A stretch of DNA of 64,000 nt, from NCBI RefSeq assembly GCF_012276755.1, contig NZ_JAAXKX010000016.1:1-64000 (forward strand), given 5' to 3'. This DNA comes from Marichromatium bheemlicum. GTDB lineage: Bacteria; Pseudomonadota; Gammaproteobacteria; Chromatiales; Chromatiaceae. This document shows, piece by piece, positions 56,417 through 64,000 of this stretch (position 1 is its first letter; each line of letters starts with the position of its first letter). Made by a program: the position numbers and the translations under genes. The notes under the pieces were generated by a model. It made no database searches. It saw only the letters and a program-made list of their open reading frames with translations, and was not told the origin of the DNA.

Positions 56417-57181
56417 TCAGGCGAGCATCTTCAGCTCGACACCAAGCGACTCCAGCAGCAGCCCGGTGAGCGCTCCCCCGCAGGCGCCGCCAAGCAGTCC
56501 CGCCGGGACCTCGGCGAGGATGGCCTCGAAGGCGGCACCGGGGGCGGCATGCAGCCCTGCGGTGGTGCCACCGACGATCCAGACGCTGGCCCCGACCACG
56601 GCGGCGATCAACCCCGCCACCACCGGCGCCGAGAGCCCGGGCGGCAACCAGGCCGAGGCCCCCACCAGCCGCCGCACCGAGAATTGATAGATAGATCCGA
56701 CCAGCGCCACCACGGCAGCGGCAAGCGCGAACATGCCGACCTCCACACCAGTGAGATCCAGCACCAGCGCCAACCCCGCGCCAGCCAGCAACCCGGCCAG
56801 CAAGCCGCTGAAGGTCTGCGCCAGTGGCCGTGCGCCACGACCGATCGCCCAGGCATAGAAGACCCCGACCAGCACCCCGGCGAGACCGGCGAGGCCGGCG
56901 ATCAACGGCAACCGGACCTGGTGCCCGGTCGCGATCAGATAGGCGATCGAGGCCAGCACCCCGGCCATGGCACCGGCCAAAGCCACCGGCATGGCGCTGT
57001 AGAAGGCCGTCGTGGTCGTCGCGGCGATGGTCGTGGCGACCACCAACGCCAGCCACGCACTGTCCCCGACGCCGAGCAACAATTGATGCAGCCCCGCAAA
57101 CAGGGCGCCGAACAGCGCCCCGGCGAGCCCCCAGACGAACAATCCCATGAAGATGGCCGTGGCCTTGTCCTGATCTCGCAT
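56417..57181 (-). CDS. Multi-pass membrane protein of unknown function
   Basis: The 254-residue protein has about eight Gly/Ala-rich hydrophobic segments starting at residue 10 (MGLFVWGLAGALFGALFAG), with few charged residues between. GAGAGGG five bases before ATG 57181 supports this start over an earlier ATG at 57220. The family was not recognised; the many small-residue motifs suggest tightly packed helices. It is divergent from the 57357 gene. Confidence 0.6.
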   Translation of the reverse strand: MRDQDKATAIFMGLFVWGLAGALFGALFAGLHQLLLGVGDSAWLALVVATTIAATTTTAFYSAMPVALAGAMAGVLASIAYLIATGHQVRLPLIAGLAGLAGVLVGVFYAWAIGRGARPLAQTFSGLLAGLLAGAGLALVLDLTGVEVGMFALAAAVVALVGSIYQFSVRRLVGASAWLPPGLSAPVVAGLIAAVVGASVWIVGGTTAGLHAAPGAAFEAILAEVPAGLLGGACGGALTGLLLESLGVELKMLA

Positions 57182-57356
57182 TGACGCCCTCTCAACGAGC
57201 TGGATGCGAACGGGCGCCACTGGCGCCGCCCCCTCCGGGCAACGGCCGTAACCCTCGCCCCGGTGTCTGAGCCCAGCGCCGCGTCAAGGGCTGACGAGGC
57301 GTCTGCTCTTCTCTAAACTGCGCCCCATTGCGGTCATTTCGATCCCCCAGCGACGC

Positions 57357-58298
57357 ATGTCCCAAACCACCGCCAACGGCACCAGACGCGAGATCGACGG
57401 CGACACCCGGGTGCACTACGACGGCTACTGGATCAAGTACTACGAGCCGCCCGCCGACACCCTCGAGACCAAGCGCCAGCTGATCCAGGCGCTGACCCGA
57501 CGGCTGTTCAACCACGTCGAGCACGGTATCAACATCCCAGGCGCGCGGCTCGACGAGGCGCGTGCGGCCTATGAGGCCGAGGACGACCCGGCACGCAAAC
57601 GCGTCAATGGCGCCATGCTCGCCGGCGCCCTATTCAACCGTGCCGCCGATATCTTCAGCTGTCTGGTCGAACTCCAGGCCACCGGGGTCGAGATCGGCCC
57701 CGACAACAGCCTGATGCGCGAGTGCGGGCACTACCTGCTCGAGGCCCTCGAACTCGGCAAGATCGTCCGTCACCGCGGCGGTGACGAGGGGATTGACGAA
57801 CTCTGGGGCGAGCCATTCAAGGCCTTCTCGATGCCGATCGCCACCTTCTACGAGAGCCGCTACATCAAGATCGCCATGACCATGCGCGACATCGACCGCA
57901 TCGCCACCGCGATCCGGTCGGGCTTCGCTGCCAGCCGTCAGTTCCCGGATATTGGCGCGCGCATCGACCCACTGGCCGAGACGGCCAAGCGCAAGTGCGA
58001 GATCCTACGCACCGATCCGAGCATCTTCGAGGTCTGGCCGGCCTTCGCCGTCGCCAGTGACCGGCTCTGCGAACTCGAGCCCCAGATTCCGGCAAACGCC
58101 GGCACCCTAGCCATCCGCGAGGCACTCGAGGGCTCGCGACTGCTGTGCGAGGGCGCCGAGCTGATCCGCTTCATTGTCCGCGCGCGCGTCCCCATGCCCA
58201 AGAGCACCCACGAGTACATCGACCGCTGCGTCCAGTTCCGCCAGACCTTCTTCGGTCCGACTGCGGACGAGCGCAAGAGCCCAAGCACCACCCACTGA
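57357..58298 (+). CDS. Conserved-looking cytoplasmic protein, unknown function
   Basis: The 313-residue soluble, mostly helical protein has no signal peptide. Segments such as VHYDGYWIKYYEPPADTLET, LTRRLFNHVEHGINIPG and MTMRDIDRIATAIRSGF look like a conserved fold, but I do not recognise it. Codon use fits the neighbours. It is 14 bases upstream of the YqiA-like esterase on the same strand and may be co-transcribed with it. Confidence 0.7.
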   Translation: MSQTTANGTRREIDGDTRVHYDGYWIKYYEPPADTLETKRQLIQALTRRLFNHVEHGINIPGARLDEARAAYEAEDDPARKRVNGAMLAGALFNRAADIFSCLVELQATGVEIGPDNSLMRECGHYLLEALELGKIVRHRGGDEGIDELWGEPFKAFSMPIATFYESRYIKIAMTMRDIDRIATAIRSGFAASRQFPDIGARIDPLAETAKRKCEILRTDPSIFEVWPAFAVASDRLCELEPQIPANAGTLAIREALEGSRLLCEGAELIRFIVRARVPMPKSTHEYIDRCVQFRQTFFGPTADERKSPSTTH

Positions 58299-58312
58299 GC
58301 CGATCCTGCCCC

Positions 58313-58897
58313 ATGCTCGTTTATCTTCACGGTCTCAACAGTTCCAGTCGTTCGTTCAAGGCCGATTTCCTGCGCCAACGACTCGCCCCCCATCGGGTCG
58401 TAGCGATCGACTACCCCGCTCATCGCCCCGATGCGGCGGTGACCCGCCTCGCCCACTTTTTCAGCAACCTCGATCATCCGGCACCAGCGGTCGTCGGCAG
58501 TTCCATGGGCGGCTTCTACGGGCAGTATCTGGCGCGACGTTTCCGTTTCTCGCACCTCTATCTGATCAACCCCGCGCTCACCCCCTGGGACTTCTTCGAT
58601 GAGTACGCCGGCCAGACCATGACCACCGCCACCGGCGAGCGTTATCAGGTCACCCGCGAGCAGACCGAGCAGACCCGCCGCTATGGCATCGATTGCCCCT
58701 GCGACGGGGTTCCGACCACGGTCTTCCTCGATCGTGGCGACGAGGTCATCGACCACCGCATCGCCGAGCGTCGCTACGGGGCCTGCGGTGGCAACGCCCG
58801 GGTATTGGCCTGGGACGGCGGCGATCACGCCTTTCAGCACCTCGAGGCGGCGGTGACGCTGATCCGCGCCCAGCTCGACGCCAGCCAATCCGACTGA
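58313..58897 (+). CDS. YqiA-type alpha/beta-hydrolase (esterase)
   Basis: The 194-residue protein has the small-esterase pattern: MLVYLHGLNSSSRSFKADFL, nucleophile Ser in VVGSSMGGFYGQYLA, VFLDRGDEVIDHR with the acid Asp, and the late GGDHAFQH with the catalytic His. This is the YqiA/YcfP group. Substrate is unknown. ATG 58313 gives the usual length. Confidence 0.88.
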   Translation: MLVYLHGLNSSSRSFKADFLRQRLAPHRVVAIDYPAHRPDAAVTRLAHFFSNLDHPAPAVVGSSMGGFYGQYLARRFRFSHLYLINPALTPWDFFDEYAGQTMTTATGERYQVTREQTEQTRRYGIDCPCDGVPTTVFLDRGDEVIDHRIAERRYGACGGNARVLAWDGGDHAFQHLEAAVTLIRAQLDASQSD

Positions 58898-58904
58898 GCC
58901 GCGC

Positions 58905-60104
58905 TCAGTGCGCCTCGACGAGCTGACCGACGATGCGCAACCCGGCGATATAGGTCCCGAGCGCCGAGCCCAGGGAGCTGAGTAGGAACACCAGGAACAC
59001 CCGCGAGACCCGGTTGCGCCACCAGCCACGAAGCGAGGCGACGTCGTCGCGTAACCGACTGAAATCACCGACGCTGGGGTTACGCACCGACAACTCCACC
59101 GCGCCCGTGACCATGCCGGCGCCGATGGTAGGATTGAGCGAGGTCAGGGGAGCGGCGACAAAGGCCGAGAGTACGGTCAGCGGGTGCGCGGCGGCGAGCA
59201 GCGCGCCGAGTGCCGAGAGCCCGCCGTTGATCACCACCCAACTGGCCACCAGCTCCCAGCCGAGCTCCGGGCTCACCGCGAAGCCATAGCCGAAACCGGC
59301 GAGGATCAGCGCCACCAGCACCCAGGGCAGGCGGCGCGGCCAGGGGTTGGGCGGCGGCAACTGCTCGAGCGTGGCGGTCACACGTTCTGGCGGCTCCGTC
59401 TCCTCGCTCAGGCAGCGACCGATACCACGCAGGTGTCCGACCCCGATCACCGCCAGCACCCGTGTGGCGCCGGTGCGCTCGGCCTCGCGCCGCAGCTTGG
59501 CGGCCATGTAGCGATCGCGCTCCTCGATCAACGGCTGGTAGAGATCGCGACGATCGCTGGCGAACTCGGCGAAGGTAGTCTCGAGGACATCGCCCTCCTT
59601 GAGTCGTTCGACCTCGTCCTCGGTGACCTGCTCCGAGGTCACCATCGCCGCCAACAGCCCGGTGAACAGGGTATAACGACGCCACCAGCTGAGGTTGGCC
59701 GAGATCCGTCGCAACGTCGTCCCGATCTCGCGATCGATCAACAACACCGGCAGATCACGTTCAGCGGCCAGACGCAGCGCCATACGCTGCTCGGCACCGG
59801 GCTCGATGCCGAACTGGTCGGCGAGACGCTGTTGATAGGCCGAGAGCGCGAGGTTGGCGACCACCATATAGACCCGGTTCTGGCGGATCACCGAGAACAG
59901 ATCCATGCGCGAGAGCGACTTGGGATCGAGCACCGCCTTGTGTCGACTACGACAGAGCTCCACGGCAACGGCGTCATAGTCACCGCTGCGGATCAGACGA
60001 CGCACCTGCTCGGCGCTCACCCGCGAGACATGGGCGGTGCCAAGTAGGGTGTAGTGGACCCCGTCTCGGACGATTTCGTGATTGGGTTCGGCGATCTCGG
60101 GCAT
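58905..60104 (-). CDS. TraB/PrgY-family membrane protein
   Basis: The 399-residue protein has an N-terminal TraB domain (HYTLLGTAHVSRVSAEQV, AVAVELCRSRH, LIDREIGTTLRR, VIGVGHLRGIGRCL) followed by about four C-terminal membrane helices from near residue 255. Relatives include the pheromone-processing PrgY of Enterococcus; the role in gammaproteobacteria is unknown, and a proteolytic function has been proposed for the superfamily. ATG 60104 is chosen over a longer frame. It converges on the esterase gene. Confidence 0.82.
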   Translation of the reverse strand: MPEIAEPNHEIVRDGVHYTLLGTAHVSRVSAEQVRRLIRSGDYDAVAVELCRSRHKAVLDPKSLSRMDLFSVIRQNRVYMVVANLALSAYQQRLADQFGIEPGAEQRMALRLAAERDLPVLLIDREIGTTLRRISANLSWWRRYTLFTGLLAAMVTSEQVTEDEVERLKEGDVLETTFAEFASDRRDLYQPLIEERDRYMAAKLRREAERTGATRVLAVIGVGHLRGIGRCLSEETEPPERVTATLEQLPPPNPWPRRLPWVLVALILAGFGYGFAVSPELGWELVASWVVINGGLSALGALLAAAHPLTVLSAFVAAPLTSLNPTIGAGMVTGAVELSVRNPSVGDFSRLRDDVASLRGWWRNRVSRVFLVFLLSSLGSALGTYIAGLRIVGQLVEAH

Positions 60105-60409
60105 CAGGGGTTCACCGCAGGCTGGAAACAAGTAAGGACGCCGACACCAGCCACTCCCTGGGCGATATCGGCACGGAACTCGGGCATATTCGGGTGATAC
60201 GGCGGACGTGGACACCCGCGGCGCGCGGCTCGGTGTCGCAGGGCCATCGGCACCATCCCCACCCCGGGGTGGCGCAAACGATCGGCGCGGGTACCGCAGC
60301 CCACTGCACCGGCGAGGGGCGGCATCATACCCCCGCGCTCGCGGATTGGTCGAACGCGCCCGATGGCTTATCATCGCTCAACGGTGCAGTCATCGAGCCC
60401 GGAGTCCAC
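60105..60409. other. 305-base divergent gap with a promoter on the plus strand
   Basis: The gap between the TraB-family gene and the small lipoprotein contains a candidate sigma-70 promoter for the lipoprotein (60346-60374). No repeat or RNA gene was recognised. Confidence 0.6.
60346..60374 (+). promoter_or_regulatory. Candidate sigma-70 promoter for lipoprotein-perM pair
   Basis: TTGGTC at 60346-60351 and TATCAT at 60369-60374 are exactly 17 bases apart. The -10 matches five of six. Transcription would start about 29 bases before ATG 60410. Confidence 0.5.
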
Positions 60410-60856
60410 ATGCTGCCTCGCCCCTCGCGTCTCCATCTCATCGCGCTGATCCTCGTCGGGGTCACCCTGGCCGCTCTCACCAGTGGCTGTGCCTCGGTCG
60501 AGAAGGACAAGCGTCACAACGCCTTGCAGGCGGCCACTTACCGCTACCACACCGCCATTCGCTGGAGCTATTTCGATACCGCCTATGGTCTACTCGACCC
60601 CGAGCTGCGCGCCGAGGAGCCGATGCCCGATCTCTCCGGCATCCGCGTCACCGGCTATGAGGTCATACGCCCGCTGACCCTCCCCGACGAGAACAGCGCC
60701 GAACAGCTGGTGCTGATCGATTATCTGCACGAGGACACCCAGGTACTGCGCCAGGTCAGCGATGCCCAGACCTGGCGCTGGGACGCCGAGCGCGAGACCT
60801 GGTGGCTGCACTCCGGATTGCCAGACTTCGAGCGACCGGCCAGTGCCATACGATGA
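60410..60856 (+). CDS. Small lipoprotein, unknown function
   Basis: The 148-residue protein has a lipoprotein signal peptide with lipobox LTSGC (Cys near residue 27). A soluble domain follows with ALQAATYRYHTAIRWSYFDT and GIRVTGYEVIRPLTLP, and it ends in WWLHSGLPDF. The fold looks like a small NTF2- or lipocalin-like domain but is not recognised with confidence. GGAG lies six bases before ATG 60410. Its stop overlaps the PerM-family start (ATGA). Confidence 0.78.
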   Translation: MLPRPSRLHLIALILVGVTLAALTSGCASVEKDKRHNALQAATYRYHTAIRWSYFDTAYGLLDPELRAEEPMPDLSGIRVTGYEVIRPLTLPDENSAEQLVLIDYLHEDTQVLRQVSDAQTWRWDAERETWWLHSGLPDFERPASAIR

Positions 60857-61917
60857 GTGAGGAGCTGAGCTTCAACCCCGCCGCCCGACTACTGTTGGTC
60901 GCCGGCGCCTTCGTGGTGGTGATCGCCGGGATGCAGGCGGCCTCGTCGCTGATCGCCCCCTTCCTGCTGGCGGTGTTCATCGCGGTGATCGCCAGCGCAC
61001 CGCTCGGCTATCTACGCCGCCGCGGCCTGCCCAACGGGTTGGCACTGATCGCGGTGATGCTCGGCCTGGTCGGGATCGGGGGGATCGTCGGGCTGCTGGT
61101 GGCCGGTTCGCTCGGCGGTTTCGAGGCCAGCCTGCCCGAATATCAGGAGCGACTCAAACAGCTCACCGGTGAACTCGTCGGCTGGCTCCACGGCATCGGC
61201 ATCCACACCTCGCGCGAGGCACTGCAGACCTATATCGACCCGGCCCGAGCCCTGGGGTTCGCCGGCGAGCTGATCTCGGGCCTCAGCGGGGCACTGACCA
61301 ACACCCTGCTAATCCTGCTCACCGTGGTCTTCATCCTGCTCGAGGCCACCAACCTGCCGGCAAAACTCACCCTCGCGCTCAAGACCCCGGAGGCCTCGAT
61401 CGCACGACTCAAGCACGTGCTCGACAGTGTCAATCACTACATGGGGTTGAAGACCGTCACCAGCCTCGGCACCGGGGTGGCGGTCTGGGTCTGGTTGGCG
61501 GCGCTCGGGGTCGACTTTGCGGTGCTGTGGGCGGCGGTCGCTTTCTTGCTCAACTTCGTGCCGACCATCGGCTCGATCCTGGCAGCGATCCCGGCGGTGC
61601 TGCTGGCACTGGTCCAGCTCGACCTGCAGAGTGCGCTCCTGGTGGCACTCGGTTACGTGCTGATCAACACCCTCGTCGGCAACATCCTCGAGCCCCGGAT
61701 CATGGGTCGCGGGCTCGGGCTCTCGACCCTGGTGGTGTTCGTCTCCTTGGTGTTCTGGGGCTGGGTGCTGGGGCCAGTCGGGATGTTCCTCTCGGTGCCG
61801 CTGACCATGTCGCTGAAGATCGCGCTCGACGCCAACCCACAGACCCGTCCGATCGCGATCCTGCTCGGCCCCGAGGTCACCAACAGCAGCCTAGATCCCC
61901 ATACGCACACCCCATGA
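60853..61917 (+). CDS. AI-2E/PerM family transporter
   Basis: The 354-residue multi-pass membrane protein has the AI-2 exporter superfamily pattern: LIAPFLLAVFIAVIASAPLG, a helical periplasmic part near 90-140, NFVPTIGSILAAIPAVLLAL and NTLVGNILEPRIMGRGLGLS. The substrate is unproven; the name comes from E. coli TqsA. It is coupled to the upstream lipoprotein. Confidence 0.9.
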   Translation: MSEELSFNPAARLLLVAGAFVVVIAGMQAASSLIAPFLLAVFIAVIASAPLGYLRRRGLPNGLALIAVMLGLVGIGGIVGLLVAGSLGGFEASLPEYQERLKQLTGELVGWLHGIGIHTSREALQTYIDPARALGFAGELISGLSGALTNTLLILLTVVFILLEATNLPAKLTLALKTPEASIARLKHVLDSVNHYMGLKTVTSLGTGVAVWVWLAALGVDFAVLWAAVAFLLNFVPTIGSILAAIPAVLLALVQLDLQSALLVALGYVLINTLVGNILEPRIMGRGLGLSTLVVFVSLVFWGWVLGPVGMFLSVPLTMSLKIALDANPQTRPIAILLGPEVTNSSLDPHTHTP

Positions 61918-61924
61918 ACCTACC

Positions 61925-62188
61925 TCAACCGCAACGCCCTCGACGCACGCAGCGCCACTCGGTCTCGACCAGGACCACCAGGCGTTCGACAGCGAGCCGC
62001 TGCGCCGGGGTCAACCCGGGGCACAGCCGCTGCAGCGCCGCTGCCCCGGCGTGGGCCTCGGCAAGGCGCGCGGCGGCGACATCGGCGCGAACCTGTACCA
62101 TCCGCGCATGCAACTCGCGTAGCTGTGCGGCATCGGCGGGACCCGACGACTCACCGCAGCCACCGAGCAACAGGCTCGACAGCAGCAC
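61925..62188 (-). CDS. Small lipoprotein with uncertain start
   Basis: The frame encodes a lipobox LLLGGC followed by an Ala/Arg/Glu-rich helical domain ending in WRCVRRGRCG. From GTG 62188 it is 87 residues, but the signal then lacks its positive n-region, which lies just upstream in the same frame (TRSRCCWVLLSSLLLGGC) with no ATG, GTG or TTG nearby. Either a rare start is used or there is a base error. It is divergent from the DUF3301 gene. Confidence 0.5.
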   Translation of the reverse strand: MLLSSLLLGGCGESSGPADAAQLRELHARMVQVRADVAAARLAEAHAGAAALQRLCPGLTPAQRLAVERLVVLVETEWRCVRRGRCG

Positions 62189-62230
62189 CCAGCAGCAGCG
62201 TGACCGGGTGGTGATCGACCAGGGGGTGGG

Positions 62231-62545
62231 ATGGACGCGCTGTTGACGCTGGTGCTGCTGGGCACCCTCGCCGGGCTCTGGGTCGACGGGCTGCGCGCGC
62301 GCGAGCGTGCACTCATGCTCTGTGCCCGGGGCTGCGATCAGCGCCACCTGCAATTGCTCGATCAGACCGTGGCGTTGCGCCGGATCCGACTGTGCTGGGG
62401 GGCCGGCGGGCTGCGCCTGCGGCGTGTCTATCGGTTTGAGTTCACCGAGGTGGGCGAAGTCCGGCGCAGCGGCTATCTGGTGCTGCGCGGGATCGCCCTC
62501 GAGGAGCTGAGCTTCGGCCTGCCGGCGCGCGCGGAGGACGCCTGA
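62231..62545 (+). CDS. DUF3301 family protein
   Basis: The 104-residue protein has an N-terminal membrane helix (MDALLTLVLLGTLAGLWVDG) and the DUF3301 pattern: CDQRHLQLLDQTVALRRIRL then LRLRRVYRFEFTEVGEVRRS and GYLVLRG. Function is unknown; the family is widespread in gammaproteobacteria. The stop is 14 bases from the converging sspB. Confidence 0.85.
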   Translation: MDALLTLVLLGTLAGLWVDGLRARERALMLCARGCDQRHLQLLDQTVALRRIRLCWGAGGLRLRRVYRFEFTEVGEVRRSGYLVLRGIALEELSFGLPARAEDA

Positions 62546-62558
62546 GACCAAGGCCGCC

Positions 62559-63020
62559 TCACTTGACGATCTTGAGGGTCGGACCGCCCTTGCCCTTGGT
62601 GGGACGCGGCGGCGTCTCGTCACCAGCGCCATCGCTGCTCGCCACCGGGCGCAGGCTCGGCCCGCTCGTTGACGGCTGCTCATCCTCGAGCAGCAGCTCC
62701 TCATCAGGCTCCTCGGGCTCGGGGAACACCATGCCCTGACCGTTCTCGCGAGTGAAGATCCCGATCACCGCATCGGCCGGGATCAGCAGATCGCGAGCAA
62801 CACCGCCGAAGCGCGCATTGAACTCGATCCACTCGTTGCCGATCAGCAGGTTGCGCGTCGCCGAGGGGGAGATATTGAGGACGAGACGGCCGTCCTCGGC
62901 GAACTCCATGGGGACGCGCATCCCCGGATAGCTGACATCGACGACCAGGTGCGGGGTCATGTCGTTGTCGAGGATCCACTCGTAGATAGCGCGGATCAGA
63001 TAGGGTTTGGTCGAGGTCAT
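62559..63020 (-). CDS. sspB: ClpXP adaptor SspB
   Basis: SspB delivers ssrA-tagged proteins to ClpXP. The 153-residue protein has the substrate-binding fold (KPYLIRAIYEWILDND, HLVVDVSYPGMRVP, LNISPSATRNLLIGNEWIEF, FGGVARDLLIPADAVIGIF) and a disordered acidic linker. It ends in a ClpX-binding tail GGPTLKIVK, matching the LRVVK-like tail of E. coli. ATG 63020 is preferred to the open upstream frame. It is downstream of sspA, as in E. coli. Confidence 0.95.
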   Translation of the reverse strand: MTSTKPYLIRAIYEWILDNDMTPHLVVDVSYPGMRVPMEFAEDGRLVLNISPSATRNLLIGNEWIEFNARFGGVARDLLIPADAVIGIFTRENGQGMVFPEPEEPDEELLLEDEQPSTSGPSLRPVASSDGAGDETPPRPTKGKGGPTLKIVK

Positions 63021-63224
63021 AGGTATCGATCTGGTCTTGGAGAGCTGGTCTTGCCGATGAGGAGCGGGGTCGGGGGACCCGATGACGGAGTGGAGACCCG
63101 GCGCGCGAGGCCGCACGCCTGCGAGGCCGGACGGGGCCTCCAGTTTAGCGCCACGCCCCGACCACCGACAAGGGTAGCAGCCACCACCGGGCCGGGGTGG
63201 CTCGACGGGCGACCGACGGTCGGC

Positions 63225-63860
63225 TCAGGCGGCCCGGGTGACCATCTCCTTCTCGGCCTCACTGAGGCTCTGGCGGAAGGCATCGGTAGAGAAGATCCGC
63301 TGCATATAGGCACGGATCGGGGCACACTGCGCCGGCAGCTCGATACCGAGACGCGGCAGGCGCCACAGCAACGGGGCCACGCAGCAGTCGACGATGGAGA
63401 ATTCGTCGCTCATGAAGTAGGGATGGGCGGCGAACACCGGAGCGGTCACGATCAAGCTCTCGAGCAGCTCCTTGCGCGCCTGCGTCGCCTCCTTTTGCTC
63501 ACCCATCGCGATACGTCGCATCAGCGAATACCAATCGCGATCGATGCGGTACATGAACAGGCGTGCATTAGCCCGCGAGACCGGATCGACCGGCAGCAAC
63601 GGCGGGTGGGGGAAACGCTCGTCGAGATACTCCATGATGATCTGCGACTCGTAGAGACGCAGGTCGCGATCGACCAGGGTCGGGACCGTGCCATAGGGGT
63701 TGAAATCCATGACCTCGTCGGGCAAGTCGTGGGCGTCGACGTCGACCACGTCGACGCTGATTCCCTTCTCGGCGAGGACCATTCTCACCCGGTGGCAATA
63801 GGGACAAACAGGATCCGAATATAGCGTCATCACAGCTCGTCTGCTCGCAGCCACTGCCAT
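63225..63860 (-). CDS. sspA: Stringent starvation protein A
   Basis: SspA is a glutathione-S-transferase-fold protein that binds RNA polymerase during starvation. The 211-residue protein follows E. coli SspA throughout: RRAVMTLYSDPVCPYCHRVR, GTVPTLVDRDLRLYESQIIM, EYLDERFPHPPLLPVDPVSR and DEFSIVDCCVAPLLWRLPRL. Unlike E. coli SspA it keeps a CPYC near residue 19-22, which could be redox-active. GGGAAG precedes ATG 63860. It is transcribed toward sspB. Confidence 0.95.
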   Translation of the reverse strand: MAVAASRRAVMTLYSDPVCPYCHRVRMVLAEKGISVDVVDVDAHDLPDEVMDFNPYGTVPTLVDRDLRLYESQIIMEYLDERFPHPPLLPVDPVSRANARLFMYRIDRDWYSLMRRIAMGEQKEATQARKELLESLIVTAPVFAAHPYFMSDEFSIVDCCVAPLLWRLPRLGIELPAQCAPIRAYMQRIFSTDAFRQSLSEAEKEMVTRAA

Positions 63861-64000
63861 TCTTCCCTTCTCCAGCGCATCGGCTGAGCCCGGCAGGGCT
63901 CCAAAGTGTCAATGTCGCCAGCCAAGTCCCTGGCAGCGACAACCGCCAGCCCCGCGCGAAGACCGCGCCATGCGCGCGTATCCACGCGACACCGTCATGG
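63861..64000. other. Right edge of the window, no gene seen
   Basis: The 140 bases upstream of sspA hold its control region and the window edge. I see no complete gene, tRNA or clear promoter here. Confidence 0.5.

Overview
The window is a 64-kb, very GC-rich (roughly two thirds G+C by eye) stretch of a gammaproteobacterial chromosome. Gene content and order are almost entirely housekeeping. Several conserved gammaproteobacterial neighbourhoods are intact: rhlB/trxA/rho, mlaFEDCB-murA divergent from kdsDC-lptCAB-rpoN-hpf-ptsN, yhfA/crp, rpe-gph-trpEGDC and sspAB. A high-GC purple sulfur bacterium (Chromatiaceae) is the best guess for the source. That is inference from gene style and composition: no photosynthesis or sulfur-oxidation gene lies in the window. 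I saw no tRNA, rRNA, prophage, transposase or CRISPR array.

Layout. 1-40 is a pure C run, probably a contig edge. 63-11349: moaC, engB, an inner-membrane coiled-coil/OmpA-like protein, pta-ackA, a double thioredoxin-fold periplasmic protein, nudE, yrfG, rhlB and trxA. 11548-18902: rho, an AraC regulator with an azlCD exporter pair, two small membrane or soluble proteins, and hisC, hisD and hisG. 18915-23403: murA and the Mla phospholipid-transport operon. 23895-34408: LPS precursor and transport genes, sigma-54, and a phosphotransfer system (ptsN, hprK, rapZ, mannose-type EIIA, HPr, enzyme I) with no sugar permease in the window. 34514-40372: mgtE, a phosphohexomutase, speD, an OsmC protein and crp. 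40525-45998: trpC, trpD, trpG and trpE preceded by an unlisted 16-residue Trp-rich leader peptide, then gph and rpe. 46103-64000: mostly small envelope or poorly characterised genes (djlA, tas, a ketohexokinase-like kinase overlapping a formylglycine-generating-enzyme-like protein, DUF3422, two retropepsin-like proteins flanking rnk, small lipoproteins, a TraB-family protein, a PerM-family protein, DUF3301) and sspB/sspA.

Most distinctive signal. Three intergenic regions (23494-23784, 37404-38207, 46684-47107) carry one repeat family. Its termini are inverted repeats of fixed architecture: TTGAAC followed by three CGCAAAG-like heptamers spaced 8 and 9 bp apart. Inside or beside them are tandem arrays of a second heptamer, CCAGCNN, whose last two bases differ from array to array (CG, GA or GG). 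Two loci share a recognisable core. One locus is a recent tandem triplication with 253- and 259-bp periods, and another has two interleaved pairs of termini. The elements carry no credible gene, so they look like non-autonomous mobile or structural DNA with embedded variable-number repeats placed in promoter-containing gaps.

Functional themes. The centre of the window couples envelope construction (Mla, KdsD/KdsC, Lpt, MurA, RapZ) with regulation through sigma-54 and a regulatory phosphotransfer chain. A candidate sigma-54 promoter precedes rpoN itself. The trp operon appears to be controlled by ribosome movement on the leader peptide. Starts and functions are read by eye; no similarity search was run.
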